From the NCBI RefSeq assembly GCF_007829875.1, contig NZ_VIWV01000001.1, positions 6,108,501 through 6,172,500 on the forward strand: a DNA stretch of 64,000 nucleotides, read 5' to 3'. Below the pieces are notes generated by a model. It was not told the DNA's origin. It was given only the letters and a program-made list of their open reading frames with translations, and did not search any database. This document shows, piece after piece, positions 8,723 through 16,691 of this stretch (position 1 is its first letter; each line of letters opens with the position of its first letter). Source of the DNA: Streptomyces capillispiralis. Lineage in GTDB: Bacteria; Actinomycetota; Actinomycetes; Streptomycetales; Streptomycetaceae. The position numbers and the translations under genes are program-made.

Positions 8723-8745
8723 CTGTCAGTGCCCCTGCGTAGTGT
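8723..8745 (+). promoter_or_regulatory. PafBC-type DNA-damage promoter upstream of the terD-like gene
   Basis: CTGTCAGTG (8723-8731), 8 bp (CCCCTGCG), then TAGTGT (8740-8745). It differs from TTGTCRGTG-N8-TAnnnT only at the first base. Unlike the uvr and ogt sites it would give a leader of about 50 nt before the GTG at 8802. Confidence 0.65.
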
Positions 8746-8801
8746 TCTGGTCAACCGCGGTTCCGCGGTAACAGGGGACAGTCCGAGAGGGGAATCAGCA
8801 C

Positions 8802-9380
8802 GTGACCGTCAACATGACCAAGGGTCAGGCCATCAGTCTGCAGAAGAACGACGGCGGCAGCCTGACCGCGGTGCGCATGGGTCTCGGCTGGCAGGCGGCT
8901 CCCCGTCGGGGCCTGTTCGGCTCGCGCACCCGGGAGGTGGACCTGGACGCCTCGGCCGTCCTGTTCGCCGACAAGCAGCCGGTCGACGTCGTCTTCTTCC
9001 GCCACCTGGTGAGCGACGACGGCTCCGTGCGCCACACCGGTGACAACCTCGTCGGCGGTGTCGGCCAGGGCGGCGACGACGAGGCCATCCTCGTCGACCT
9101 CTCGCGCGTCCCGGTCCACATCGACCAGATCGTCTTCACCGTGAACTCCTTCACGGGCCAGACCTTCCAGGAGGTGCAGAACGCGTTCTGCCGCCTCGTC
9201 GACGAGACCAACGGCCAGGAGCTGGCCCGCTACACGCTGGCCGGCGGCGGCGCCTACACGGCCCAGATCATGGCGAAGGTGCACCGCACGGGCACCAGCT
9301 GGACGATGACGGCCCTGGGCAACCCGGCCAACGGCCGCACCTTCCAGGACCTGATGCCGGCGATCCTGCCGGTCCTCTAG
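8802..9380 (+). CDS. TerD-family stress protein
   Basis: This 192-residue protein is a single TerD domain, the calcium-binding beta-sandwich found in tellurite-resistance and general-stress clusters. Typical segments are VDLDASAVLF, DNLVGG..GGDDEAILVDL (the Ca-binding acidic loop) and FTVNSFTGQTFQEVQNAFCRLVD. TerD proteins are linked to membrane-associated stress and metal or oxidative resistance; the biochemical activity is not settled. GTG at 8802 has AGAGGGGA 10 bp upstream; ATG at 8814 is an alternative. It is followed after 80 bp by a TerD-fusion gene, and a DNA-damage promoter lies upstream. Confidence 0.93.
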   Translation: MTVNMTKGQAISLQKNDGGSLTAVRMGLGWQAAPRRGLFGSRTREVDLDASAVLFADKQPVDVVFFRHLVSDDGSVRHTGDNLVGGVGQGGDDEAILVDLSRVPVHIDQIVFTVNSFTGQTFQEVQNAFCRLVDETNGQELARYTLAGGGAYTAQIMAKVHRTGTSWTMTALGNPANGRTFQDLMPAILPVL

Positions 9381-9460
9381 GCACCGTAGGCGGCGCCGCC
9401 CCGGGGTGGGTCCGGCGCGAGCCACACGACACATCACAGCGACACAGGGGGACGAAGGCG

Positions 9461-11455
9461 ATGACGGCCGAGCTGGTGCGGGGACAGAACCACCCGCTCT
9501 CCCAGTCCCGTCTGGAGATCAGGATCTCGGCCGGCACGCCGATCGTGGCCGTTGCCGCGCTCGGCGACGAGGACGGCCGGATCCACGGGGTGGAATGGGT
9601 GGCCCATCCGGGCGCCCCCACCCAGCCCGGTCTGGAGGTGTCGCGTCAGGCGGCCGCCGACCACCGCCTCGCGGTGGACCTGGACGCCATGACGGACGCG
9701 GTCCACCGCGTCAGTGTGCTGCTCGCCCTGCCCGCCCCGGACGGCGGCCCGGGCCCCGCCCGGTTCGGCGCCGTGGCGGCCCCCTTCGTCGCCGTCACCG
9801 GCCTGGACGGCGACGAGGTCGCCAGCTACACCATCACCGGCCTGGAGGCCGAGTCGGCAGTCGTCGCGCTGGAGCTCTACCGGCGGCAGGGCGCCTGGAA
9901 GGTGCGCGCCGTCGGCCAGGGCTACGCGGGCGGCCTGGCCGACCTCCTCACCGACCAGGGCCTGCCCCGGGCCGCGCAGCTCGCGGGCAGCATCCACGAG
10001 GCCGTCGCGCGCGGCCTCGCCCGTTCCGTGCAGGCGCCCCCGCCCCGCCCGTCCGACGGCGACCGCTCCCGGCAGGCGGCCGCCCCCGCGCTCGGCCCCG
10101 ACCAGGGAGGCACGGCGCCCCAGGGCGCCCCGGCTCCCGCCCAGCCGACGTACGGCGGACAGCCGGCCGGCGGACCGCAGCCCGCCTACGGAGGCGCGGG
10201 CGGCACCGACCCGTCCGCGGCCACCGGCGGCGGCCCGGTCGACTACAGCCACCCCGGCCGGCGCACCTCGGCCCCGCCGCCCCCTCCGCCGGCCGTGCCG
10301 CCGACCCGGCCCGGTCAGCCGGCGCAGCCCGTCGCGGGGGACGCGACCGGCTGGTCCATGGAGGAGCGGCTCTACAACCAGGTCTGGGGGATGTTCGAGG
10401 ACCTGGCCCGCACCACCGCCGCCTACCGCAGCGCCGTCGACTTCGCCGAGTCGCGCATGGACAAGGAGCTGGAGCAGGCCCTGTCCGACCCGCGCAGCCG
10501 GATCGGCGGCCAGGGCGACGCCGCCCGCGAGGCCGCCCGTGCCCGGCACTCCCAGCTCGTCGGCCAGGCGCGGGACGTCCTCGACCGGGACCTCGCCCAG
10601 CTCGTCGCCGAGGCCGAGGTCGTCGAGCCCGCCCTGCCCGCGGCCTTCGCCCGCTGGGACAACCCCGTCTGGCACGCCTACCGGGTGCCGATGGAGATCC
10701 CCATGGCGTTGCGCCTGGGCGACCTGCGCCTTCCCGAGGCCGAGCGGATCCGCATACCGATGCTGCTGAGGCTGCCGCTGGAGCGCGGTCTGTGGATCGA
10801 CAGCGGACGGACCGACTCGCTCGACGGCTCGTTCACCGACTCGCACGACATGCGGCGTCTCGCGATGGAGACGGCGGTGGCCCACGCGGCCCGGCTGCTC
10901 GCCGTGTACCCGGCGGGTGAGTTCACCGTGCACGTCATCGACCCCGCGGGCTCCGGTGCGCAGGCCCTGGCGCCGCTGACGCAGACCGGTGTGCTGGCGG
11001 CCCCGCCCGCCCAGGGCGCCGCGGGCGTGACGGAGGTGCTGGGCCGGCTCACCCAGCGGGTCGACCTGGTGCAGATGGCGCTGCGCGGAGGCGCGCCGGA
11101 CGCGCTGCCTCCCGGTTTCGACACCTCACAGCAGCTGCTGATCGTCAACGACTTCCCGCACGGTTTCGACGACCGGGCCGTGAACCAGCTGCGCTACCTC
11201 GCCGACGAGGGACCGTCCGTCGGTGTCCACCTGATGATGGTCGCCGACCGGGAGGAGTCCGCGGGCTACGGTCCGCTCCTCGACCCGCTGTGGCGTTCGC
11301 TGCTGCGACTGACCGCGGTGGCCGACGACCATCTGGCCGACCCGTGGGTCGGGCACGCCTGGACCTATGAGCCGCCCCTGGTGCCGCCGGGCAGCCAGGT
11401 GCTGCACCAGGTGCTCACCCAGGTCGCGGCGGCCCGTCGCACCTGGAACCGGTGA
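9461..11455 (+). CDS. TerD-domain protein fused to a degenerate FtsK-like domain
   Basis: This 664-residue protein has three parts. Residues 1-190 are a TerD domain (SRLEIRISAGTPIVAVA, DAVHRVSVLLAL). About 195-310 is a low-complexity Pro/Gly/Ala/Gln linker (PPPPPPAVPPTRPGQPAQP). From 310 to the end is a globular region with a coiled-coil-like helix and then segments resembling FtsK/EccC-type P-loop proteins: FTVHVIDPAGSG, and the Walker B-like QQLLIVNDFPHGF followed by GPSVGVHLMMVADR. I find no Walker A, so it is probably not an active ATPase. It may scaffold or oligomerise with the neighbouring TerD. The FtsK likeness is my inference from pattern, while the TerD call is firm. Confidence 0.85.
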   Translation: MTAELVRGQNHPLSQSRLEIRISAGTPIVAVAALGDEDGRIHGVEWVAHPGAPTQPGLEVSRQAAADHRLAVDLDAMTDAVHRVSVLLALPAPDGGPGPARFGAVAAPFVAVTGLDGDEVASYTITGLEAESAVVALELYRRQGAWKVRAVGQGYAGGLADLLTDQGLPRAAQLAGSIHEAVARGLARSVQAPPPRPSDGDRSRQAAAPALGPDQGGTAPQGAPAPAQPTYGGQPAGGPQPAYGGAGGTDPSAATGGGPVDYSHPGRRTSAPPPPPPAVPPTRPGQPAQPVAGDATGWSMEERLYNQVWGMFEDLARTTAAYRSAVDFAESRMDKELEQALSDPRSRIGGQGDAAREAARARHSQLVGQARDVLDRDLAQLVAEAEVVEPALPAAFARWDNPVWHAYRVPMEIPMALRLGDLRLPEAERIRIPMLLRLPLERGLWIDSGRTDSLDGSFTDSHDMRRLAMETAVAHAARLLAVYPAGEFTVHVIDPAGSGAQALAPLTQTGVLAAPPAQGAAGVTEVLGRLTQRVDLVQMALRGGAPDALPPGFDTSQQLLIVNDFPHGFDDRAVNQLRYLADEGPSVGVHLMMVADREESAGYGPLLDPLWRSLLRLTAVADDHLADPWVGHAWTYEPPLVPPGSQVLHQVLTQVAAARRTWNR

Positions 11456-11485
11456 CCTCCTCGCCCGCCTGGACCAAGCGCACGT

Positions 11486-11508
11486 AAAGCCCCGTGAACA
11501 GGGGCTTT
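11486..11508 (+). terminator. Intrinsic terminator after the TerD-fusion gene
   Basis: An 8-bp perfect stem AAAGCCCC / GGGGCTTT with a 7-base loop is followed by TGTATGTTCCTTT. It lies 30 bp past the stop codon and separates the terD genes from the terC promoter. Confidence 0.8.
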
Positions 11509-11529
11509 GTATGTTCCTTTACCCAGCCC

Positions 11530-11559
11530 TTTACCAATCCTTGGTGATTGGGGTATTCT
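11530..11559 (+). promoter_or_regulatory. Putative promoter of the terC transcript
   Basis: TTTACC (11530-11535) and TATTCT (11554-11559) are spaced by 18 bp. Transcription would start near 11566, giving a structured leader of about 180 nt before terC. Confidence 0.5.
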
Positions 11560-11565
11560 CGACCG

Positions 11566-11700
11566 CACGGAGGGGAGTACTCCCTGTCTGTGCGGCGACC
11601 CCGTCAATACGGATCAGGCCAGATCCCGGGGCGTCGGCCCGACGGATCGTCCGGACGCAGCCAAGCGCCGGAGACCCGGGTGGAAGAGACCTCCGGCAGC
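11566..11700 (+). ncRNA. Probable yybP-ykoY (Mn2+) riboswitch in the terC leader
   Basis: The leader begins CGGAGG-GGAGTA and ends GGAAGAGA-CCTCCG. The 5' CGGAGG (11568-11573) pairs perfectly with CCTCCG (11690-11695) as an enclosing P1 helix. GGGAGTA just inside the 5' strand and GAAGAGACC just inside the 3' strand are what I expect of the yybP-ykoY element, which binds Mn2+ and controls TerC-type manganese exporters. A local GGGAGTACTCCC palindrome could form the alternative fold. I cannot run a covariance model, so the class assignment is by eye. Confidence 0.55.
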
Positions 11701-11744
11701 GACGACGCTGACATTTGCCGTGTGACGTATCTGCCGGAGGCGCA

Positions 11745-12746
11745 GTGGATGTTTCCCTGACCCTATGGGTCCTGACGATCGTGGGCCTTGGCGCCCTCAT
11801 CGCGGTCGACTTCTTCATCGGCCGCAAGCCGCATGACGTATCCATCAAGGAAGCCGGTATTTGGACCGTCGTCTGGATCGTCCTGGCCGCGCTCTTCGGG
11901 CTCGGCCTGCTGGTCTTCGGCGGGGGCCAGCCCGCCGGCGAGTTCTTCGCCGGCTTCATCACCGAGAAGTCGCTGAGCGTCGACAACCTCTTCGTCTTCG
12001 TCCTGATCATGGCGAAGTTCGCGGTGCCGTCGCAGTACCAGCAGCGAGTGCTTCTCATCGGCGTCCTCATAGCGCTGGTGCTGCGCGCGATCTTCATCGC
12101 CGCGGGCGCCGCGATCCTCGCCAGCTTCTCGTGGGTGTTCTACCTCTTCGGAGCCTTCCTGATCTGGACCGCCTGGAAGCTCATCCAGGAGGCCCGGGCC
12201 GACGAGGACGACGAGGAGTACGAGGAGAACAAGCTGCTCAAGGCCGCCGAGCGCCGCTTCGGCGTGGCCGACCGCTACCACGGCACCAAGCTGTGGATCG
12301 AGCAGAACGGCAAGCGGGTCATGACCCCGATGCTGGTCGTGATGCTCGCCATCGGCACCACGGACGTCCTGTTCGCGCTCGACTCGATCCCCGCGATCTT
12401 CGGTCTGACGCAGGACCCGTACATCGTGTTCACGGCGAACGCGTTCGCGCTGATGGGTCTCAGGCAGCTGTACTTCCTCATCGGCGGCCTGCTGAAGAAG
12501 CTGGTCCACCTGTCCTACGGCCTGTCGATCATCCTGGGCTTCATCGGCGTGAAGCTGGTGCTGCACGCGCTGCACGAGTCCGGGGTGCACGTGCCCGAGA
12601 TCAGCATCCCCGTCTCGCTGGGCGTGATCTGCTCGGTCCTGATCATCACGACGATCACCAGCCTGCGGGCCTCCCGCAAGCAGGCGGAGGCCGAGGCGGC
12701 CGCCGGCCGTGGCGAGAGCGCCGAGAAGGACAACATCGACGTCTGA
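11745..12746 (+). CDS. TerC-family integral membrane protein, probable manganese exporter
   Basis: This 333-residue protein has about nine membrane helices. It carries the family's buried acidic motifs: VDFFIGRKPH, ITEKSLSVDNLFVF and TDVLFALDSIPAIF. TerC/Alx/MeeF proteins export Mn2+ or load it onto secreted enzymes, and the probable Mn riboswitch upstream fits. A central acidic loop (RADEDDEEYEENK) is cytoplasmic. The start is GTG 11745, with GGAGG five bases upstream and the family N-terminus DVSLTLWVLTIVGL; the upstream in-frame TTG at 11715 lies in the leader. It stands apart from the terD genes, from which it is separated by a terminator. Confidence 0.9.
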   Translation: MDVSLTLWVLTIVGLGALIAVDFFIGRKPHDVSIKEAGIWTVVWIVLAALFGLGLLVFGGGQPAGEFFAGFITEKSLSVDNLFVFVLIMAKFAVPSQYQQRVLLIGVLIALVLRAIFIAAGAAILASFSWVFYLFGAFLIWTAWKLIQEARADEDDEEYEENKLLKAAERRFGVADRYHGTKLWIEQNGKRVMTPMLVVMLAIGTTDVLFALDSIPAIFGLTQDPYIVFTANAFALMGLRQLYFLIGGLLKKLVHLSYGLSIILGFIGVKLVLHALHESGVHVPEISIPVSLGVICSVLIITTITSLRASRKQAEAEAAAGRGESAEKDNIDV

Positions 12747-12768
12747 CCCCGTCGGACACGGGAACACC

Positions 12769-12817
12769 GGCGCCGGGAGCAGAGGTCAGCACATCGCCGA
12801 CCACCGCTCCCGGCGCC
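12769..12817 (+). terminator. Terminator-like hairpin after terC
   Basis: A 12-bp perfect stem GGCGCCGGGAGC / GCTCCCGGCGCC with a 25-base loop starts 22 bp after the terC stop and is followed by CGTTCGTTT. The rest of the 285-bp gap before the antiporter holds no gene I can support. Confidence 0.6.
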
Positions 12818-13031
12818 CGTTCGTTTCCACCCGCGCCGCCCGGCGGCGCCGACCGAACACGACTCGTACGAGGAGGCCATGCGTGACCATGATGACCCCG
12901 AGACGATCAGGATGGCGCAGCGGAGGGGCCCGCCGGCCGGCGGCGGCCCCCGGCACACCCATCGCGGTCGGCCCCCGGGCGGAAGACACCGACAAGGTGC
13001 GACGCCCCATCACGTCTGCGACGATCGCCCC

Positions 13032-14135
13032 ATGACCGCTCGGCTCAGGCCACTCGCGGCACAGTGGACGGCCCTGGTGCCGGTGTTCGCCGTAGTCCTG
13101 CTGGTCCTGACCTGGGGACGCGACCTGCCCGGCTGGCTCGTCGCAGTCGTGACCCTGGTCCTGGCGGGGGCGGTGCTCGCGGCCGTGCACCACGCCGAGG
13201 TGGTTGCCCACCGGGTCGGCGAACCCTTCGGCTCCCTGGTCCTCGCGGTCGCCGTCACCGTCATCGAGGTGGCGCTCATCGTCACCCTGATGCTCGACGG
13301 CGGGGACAAGAGCGCGACCCTCGCCAGGGACACCGTGTTCGCGGCCGTGATGATCACTTGCAACGGCATCCTCGGGCTCAGTCTGCTCGTCGGCTCCCTG
13401 CGCCACGGCACGGCGGTCTTCAACTCGGAAGGCACCGGAGCGGCACTCGCCACGGTGGCGACGCTGGCGACCCTCAGCCTCGTTCTGCCGACGTTCACCA
13501 CGAGCAAGCCCGGCCCGGAGTTCTCCACCGTGCAGCTCACGTTCGCGGCCGTCTCCTCGCTCAGTCTCTACGGGCTGTTCGTCGCGACCCAGACCGTCCG
13601 GCACCGCGACTACTTCCTGCCGATATCCCGGCAGAACGAGGCGGCCACCGCCGAGGAGGAGCACGCCCCGGCGCCGTCCACGCGCACCGCCCTGATCAGT
13701 CTGGGACTGCTGGGCCTGGCCCTGGTCGGAGTCGTCGGCCTGGCCAAAGGCGTGTCGCCCACCATCGAGTCCGGAGTGGACGCGGCCGGGCTTCCCCACT
13801 CCGTCGTCGGTGTGATCATCGCCCTGCTGGTCCTCCTCCCGGAGACCATCGCCGCGGTGCGCGCCGCCCGTCGCAACCAGGTGCAGACCAGCATGAACCT
13901 GGCGCTCGGCTCGGCGATGGCCAGCATCGGCCTGACCATCCCCGCCGTCGCGCTGGCCTCCCTGTGGCTGCCCGGCCCGCTCGTCCTCGGCCTCGGCAAC
14001 ACCCACATGGTGCTGCTCGCCCTCACCGTGGTGGTGAGCGCGCTGACCGTGGTCCCCGGGCGGGCCACACCGCTCCAGGGAGGCGTCCACCTGGTGCTGC
14101 TCGCGGCCTATCTGGAGCTGGCGATCAACCCCTAG
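13032..14135 (+). CDS. chaA: ChaA-type calcium (sodium/potassium)-proton antiporter
   Basis: This 367-residue membrane protein has eleven or so helices in two inverted halves of the Ca2+/cation antiporter (CaCA) superfamily. The conserved acidic helices are AVAVTVIEVALIVTLML and the matching VIIALLVLLPETIAAVRAA, whose buried Glu residues coordinate the cation. The loop between halves is short and charged (AATAEEEHAPAPSTR). Members exchange cytoplasmic Ca2+ or Na+/K+ for protons. The start is ATG 13032, at the family N-terminus; upstream in-frame sequence is Arg/Pro-rich and not membrane-like. It stands alone and converges with the S66 peptidase gene. Confidence 0.88.
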   Translation: MTARLRPLAAQWTALVPVFAVVLLVLTWGRDLPGWLVAVVTLVLAGAVLAAVHHAEVVAHRVGEPFGSLVLAVAVTVIEVALIVTLMLDGGDKSATLARDTVFAAVMITCNGILGLSLLVGSLRHGTAVFNSEGTGAALATVATLATLSLVLPTFTTSKPGPEFSTVQLTFAAVSSLSLYGLFVATQTVRHRDYFLPISRQNEAATAEEEHAPAPSTRTALISLGLLGLALVGVVGLAKGVSPTIESGVDAAGLPHSVVGVIIALLVLLPETIAAVRAARRNQVQTSMNLALGSAMASIGLTIPAVALASLWLPGPLVLGLGNTHMVLLALTVVVSALTVVPGRATPLQGGVHLVLLAAYLELAINP

Positions 14136-14209
14136 CCAGGCTGACCGGCCCCCGGCGGCCGGTCGGTCCCGGAACGGCTGATCAACCGCGGACCGGACGG
14201 CGGGCGGCG

Positions 14210-15256
14210 TCAGTACGTGACGGTGATGCACCGGGCGGGTCCGTCCACCCGCACCAGCCCGCCGTAGGGGATGACCAGCTGCGGGTCGGTGTGCCCGAGG
14301 TCCACGTCGAAGACGACGAGGGCCTCGGGCGCGTAGGCCCGCATCGCCCGGGTCACGGCCGCGCGCTGCTCGGCCGCGTGGGCCGCGCCCTCCTCCGGGG
14401 CGAGGGGCCGCCCGAATGACCAGGTCTTGGGGCGACCCATGAGGAGCGCCGAGAAGCGCGCGAGCAGTCCGCGCTCACCCATGTTCCGCAGGGTGCGGAA
14501 GACCTCCTCGGCGCCCGGCAGTTCCTCCGAGGTCTCCAGGAACAACACACCGCCGTCGTACTCCGACAGGTCCCGGGCGAGCCCGCGGCCGGCCATCAGC
14601 ATCCAGCCGACGATCTCCAGACAGCCGCCCCAGGTGCGGCCCTCGACCACGCGGTGGGCGTTCAGCCAGGTCCAGCCCGTGCCCGGCCGGGTCTCCGGCT
14701 CCGCGTCGAAGGTCGCCGGGTCCGCCCAGTCCCGGTCGACGTCGCGCCATCGTTCCGCGGGGCGCAGCTCGTACGGGCCCGGGGTGAACAGTGCCGCCCG
14801 CAGGGAGTCGGCGGTCTGCGGGTGCATCGCCCCGGGACGGCCCAGCTCGACCATCACGCTCGCGCCGTGGAACCCGACGATCCCCGTCTCGCGCAGGAAC
14901 GCGAGCAGGTTGGTGTTGTCGCTCATGCCGAAGAACGGCTTCGGATGGGCGCGGATCACCTCCCGGTCCAGCAACGGCACCACGGTGATCTGGTCGTCGC
15001 CGCCGACCGAGGCGAAGACCGCCTTGACCGCGGGGTCGGCGAAGGCGGCGTGGAGGTCGTCGGCGCGCTGTTGGGGCGTCGAACCCATGGTGCGCGTCGC
15101 CGGGTACTCGACCGGCTCCAGCCCGTACTCCTCCCGCAGCCGCTTCAGCCCCAGCTCGTAGGGGAGCGGGAAGAGACCCGGGAGACCGGAGGACGGCGAG
15201 ATCACGGCGACACGGTCGCCCGGCGAGGGCTTGGGCGGATACAGGACGTCGGCCAT
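14210..15256 (-). CDS. S66-family peptidase (LD-carboxypeptidase / MccF-like)
   Basis: This 348-residue protein matches the S66 family, whose members trim murein tetrapeptides (LdcA) or inactivate microcin C-type aminoacyl-nucleotides (MccF). The N-terminus PGDRVAVISPSSGL, the ASVGGDD loop and the nucleophile motif FFGMSDNTNL (Ser 112) are present, as are the catalytic Glu region GGCLEIVGWML and later His. Length fits MccF-like members rather than the shorter LdcA (about 300). Substrate is undetermined; a role in peptide-nucleotide resistance is possible. It is convergent with chaA and divergent from aroQ across 196 bp. Confidence 0.88.
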   Translation of the reverse strand: MADVLYPPKPSPGDRVAVISPSSGLPGLFPLPYELGLKRLREEYGLEPVEYPATRTMGSTPQQRADDLHAAFADPAVKAVFASVGGDDQITVVPLLDREVIRAHPKPFFGMSDNTNLLAFLRETGIVGFHGASVMVELGRPGAMHPQTADSLRAALFTPGPYELRPAERWRDVDRDWADPATFDAEPETRPGTGWTWLNAHRVVEGRTWGGCLEIVGWMLMAGRGLARDLSEYDGGVLFLETSEELPGAEEVFRTLRNMGERGLLARFSALLMGRPKTWSFGRPLAPEEGAAHAAEQRAAVTRAMRAYAPEALVVFDVDLGHTDPQLVIPYGGLVRVDGPARCITVTY

Positions 15257-15452
15257 GCGCAGAGGCTATGGCCTGGCGTTCGGCCGGGGCACGGGAAATG
15301 GGGGCTGCTTCTTGCCGGCACGGGATCCGGGGCCGCGGCGTGATCCCCCGGACAGGACTGAGGCGCCCGGTGGCCGCGCGGCACACCGTGATAGACCGGG
15401 GGCGAGCGGCGGTTCCGGCGAGGACCGCCCACCCCGACGGACCGGAGGAACC

Positions 15453-15926
15453 GTGCCCCGCACCCTGGCCAACGCACCGATCATGATCCTCAACGGCCCC
15501 AATCTGAACCTGCTCGGACAGCGCCAGCCGGAGATCTACGGTTCGGACACGCTCGCCGACGTCGAGCGGCTGTGCGCCAAGGCGGCGGCGGCCCACGGCG
15601 GCACGGTGGACCTGCGCCAGTCCAACCACGAGGGCCAGCTGGTGGACTGGATCCACGAGGCGCGGCTGGACCACTGCGGCATCGTCATCAACCCCGGCGC
15701 CTACTCGCACACCTCCGTCGCGATCCTGGACGCCCTCAACGCCTGTGACGGACTGCCCGTGATGGAGGTCCACATCTCCAACATCCACCGCCGCGAGTCC
15801 TTCCGGCACCACTCCTACGTCTCACTGCGCGCCGACGGGGTCATCGCGGGGTGCGGAGTGCAGGGATACGTCTTCGCGGTGGAGCGGATCGCGGCGCTGG
15901 CCGGCCCGGGACTCGCCGAGGCGTAA
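15453..15926 (+). CDS. aroQ: 3-dehydroquinate dehydratase, type II
   Basis: This 157-residue enzyme dehydrates 3-dehydroquinate to 3-dehydroshikimate, in the shikimate pathway or quinate catabolism. It has the type II signature ILNGPNLNLLGQRQPEIYG with the catalytic Tyr, the flexible loop, NPGAYSHTS and VHISNIHRRESFRHHS with the catalytic His. Length is typical of the dodecameric type II enzyme. GTG at 15453 is the start, with GGAGGA 5 bp upstream. It is not next to other aro genes, so it may serve as an additional copy. Confidence 0.95.
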   Translation: MPRTLANAPIMILNGPNLNLLGQRQPEIYGSDTLADVERLCAKAAAAHGGTVDLRQSNHEGQLVDWIHEARLDHCGIVINPGAYSHTSVAILDALNACDGLPVMEVHISNIHRRESFRHHSYVSLRADGVIAGCGVQGYVFAVERIAALAGPGLAEA

Positions 15927-15974
15927 GCCCCGTCCGCCAAGCGGGCCTTCCTTACCGGCGCCGGCGGCCGGCGC

Positions 15975-16631
15975 TCACCAGCCCCGCGCGTGCCACTCCG
16001 GCAGGTGCGGGCGCTCGGCGCCCAGGGTGGTGTCGTTGCCGTGCCCCGGATAGACCCAGGTCTCGTCCGGGAGCACGTCGAAGATCTTCGTCTCGACGTC
16101 GTGGATCAGACTGGCGAACGCCTTCGGGTCCTTGCGGGTGTTGCCCACACCGCCCGGGAACAGACAGTCCCCGGTGAACACATGGGGATGCCCGTGCGGG
16201 TCGTCGTAGACGAGGGCGATGGAGCCGGGAGTGTGTCCGACCAGATGACGGGCGGTGAGCTCCACCCGCCCCACCCGGATCGTGTCGCCGTCGTCGACCA
16301 GGACGTCGGTCGGCACCGGGATGCCCTCGGCGTCGTCGCGGCCGGCGTGGGTGCGGGCGCCGGTGGCCGCCACGACCTCGGCGAGCGCCTGCCAGTGGTC
16401 GCCGTGCTGGTGGGTGGTGACGACGGACGCGATGCCGTCGTCACCGATCGTGCCCAGCAGGGTCTTCGCGTCGTTGGCCGCGTCGATCAGCAGTTGTTCG
16501 TCGGTGGCCCGGCAACGCAGCAGATAGGCGTTGTTGTCCATGGGGCCGACCGCGACCTTGGTGATCATCAGGTCCTTGAGCTCGTGCACGTCGGCTGGGC
16601 CGCCGACCGTCACCCGACCGCTGTACGTCAT
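15975..16631 (-). CDS. MBL-fold metallo-hydrolase, glyoxalase II-like
   Basis: This 218-residue metallo-beta-lactamase-fold hydrolase carries THQHGDHW (His 74, His 76, Asp 78, His 79), the di-zinc signature. Later ligands appear in HTPGSIALVY, FTGDCLFPGGVGNT and YPGHGNDTT. The pattern of a GDCLF strand and PGHG end resembles glyoxalase II-like hydrolases and persulfide dioxygenases. In a mycothiol-using organism an S-acyl-mycothiol hydrolase is plausible, but this is inference. A second in-frame ATG at 16568 (MITKVAVGPMDNNAY) could be the true start. The mycothiol-type DinB gene lies 60 bp upstream on the same strand, so the two may be co-transcribed. Confidence 0.9.
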   Translation of the reverse strand: MTYSGRVTVGGPADVHELKDLMITKVAVGPMDNNAYLLRCRATDEQLLIDAANDAKTLLGTIGDDGIASVVTTHQHGDHWQALAEVVAATGARTHAGRDDAEGIPVPTDVLVDDGDTIRVGRVELTARHLVGHTPGSIALVYDDPHGHPHVFTGDCLFPGGVGNTRKDPKAFASLIHDVETKIFDVLPDETWVYPGHGNDTTLGAERPHLPEWHARGW

Positions 16632-16691
16632 GGCCGTCAGCCTATAGCGGGAAGCCGCGCCGGTCGTCCCGGCCCCGGGACCGAACGGGGG

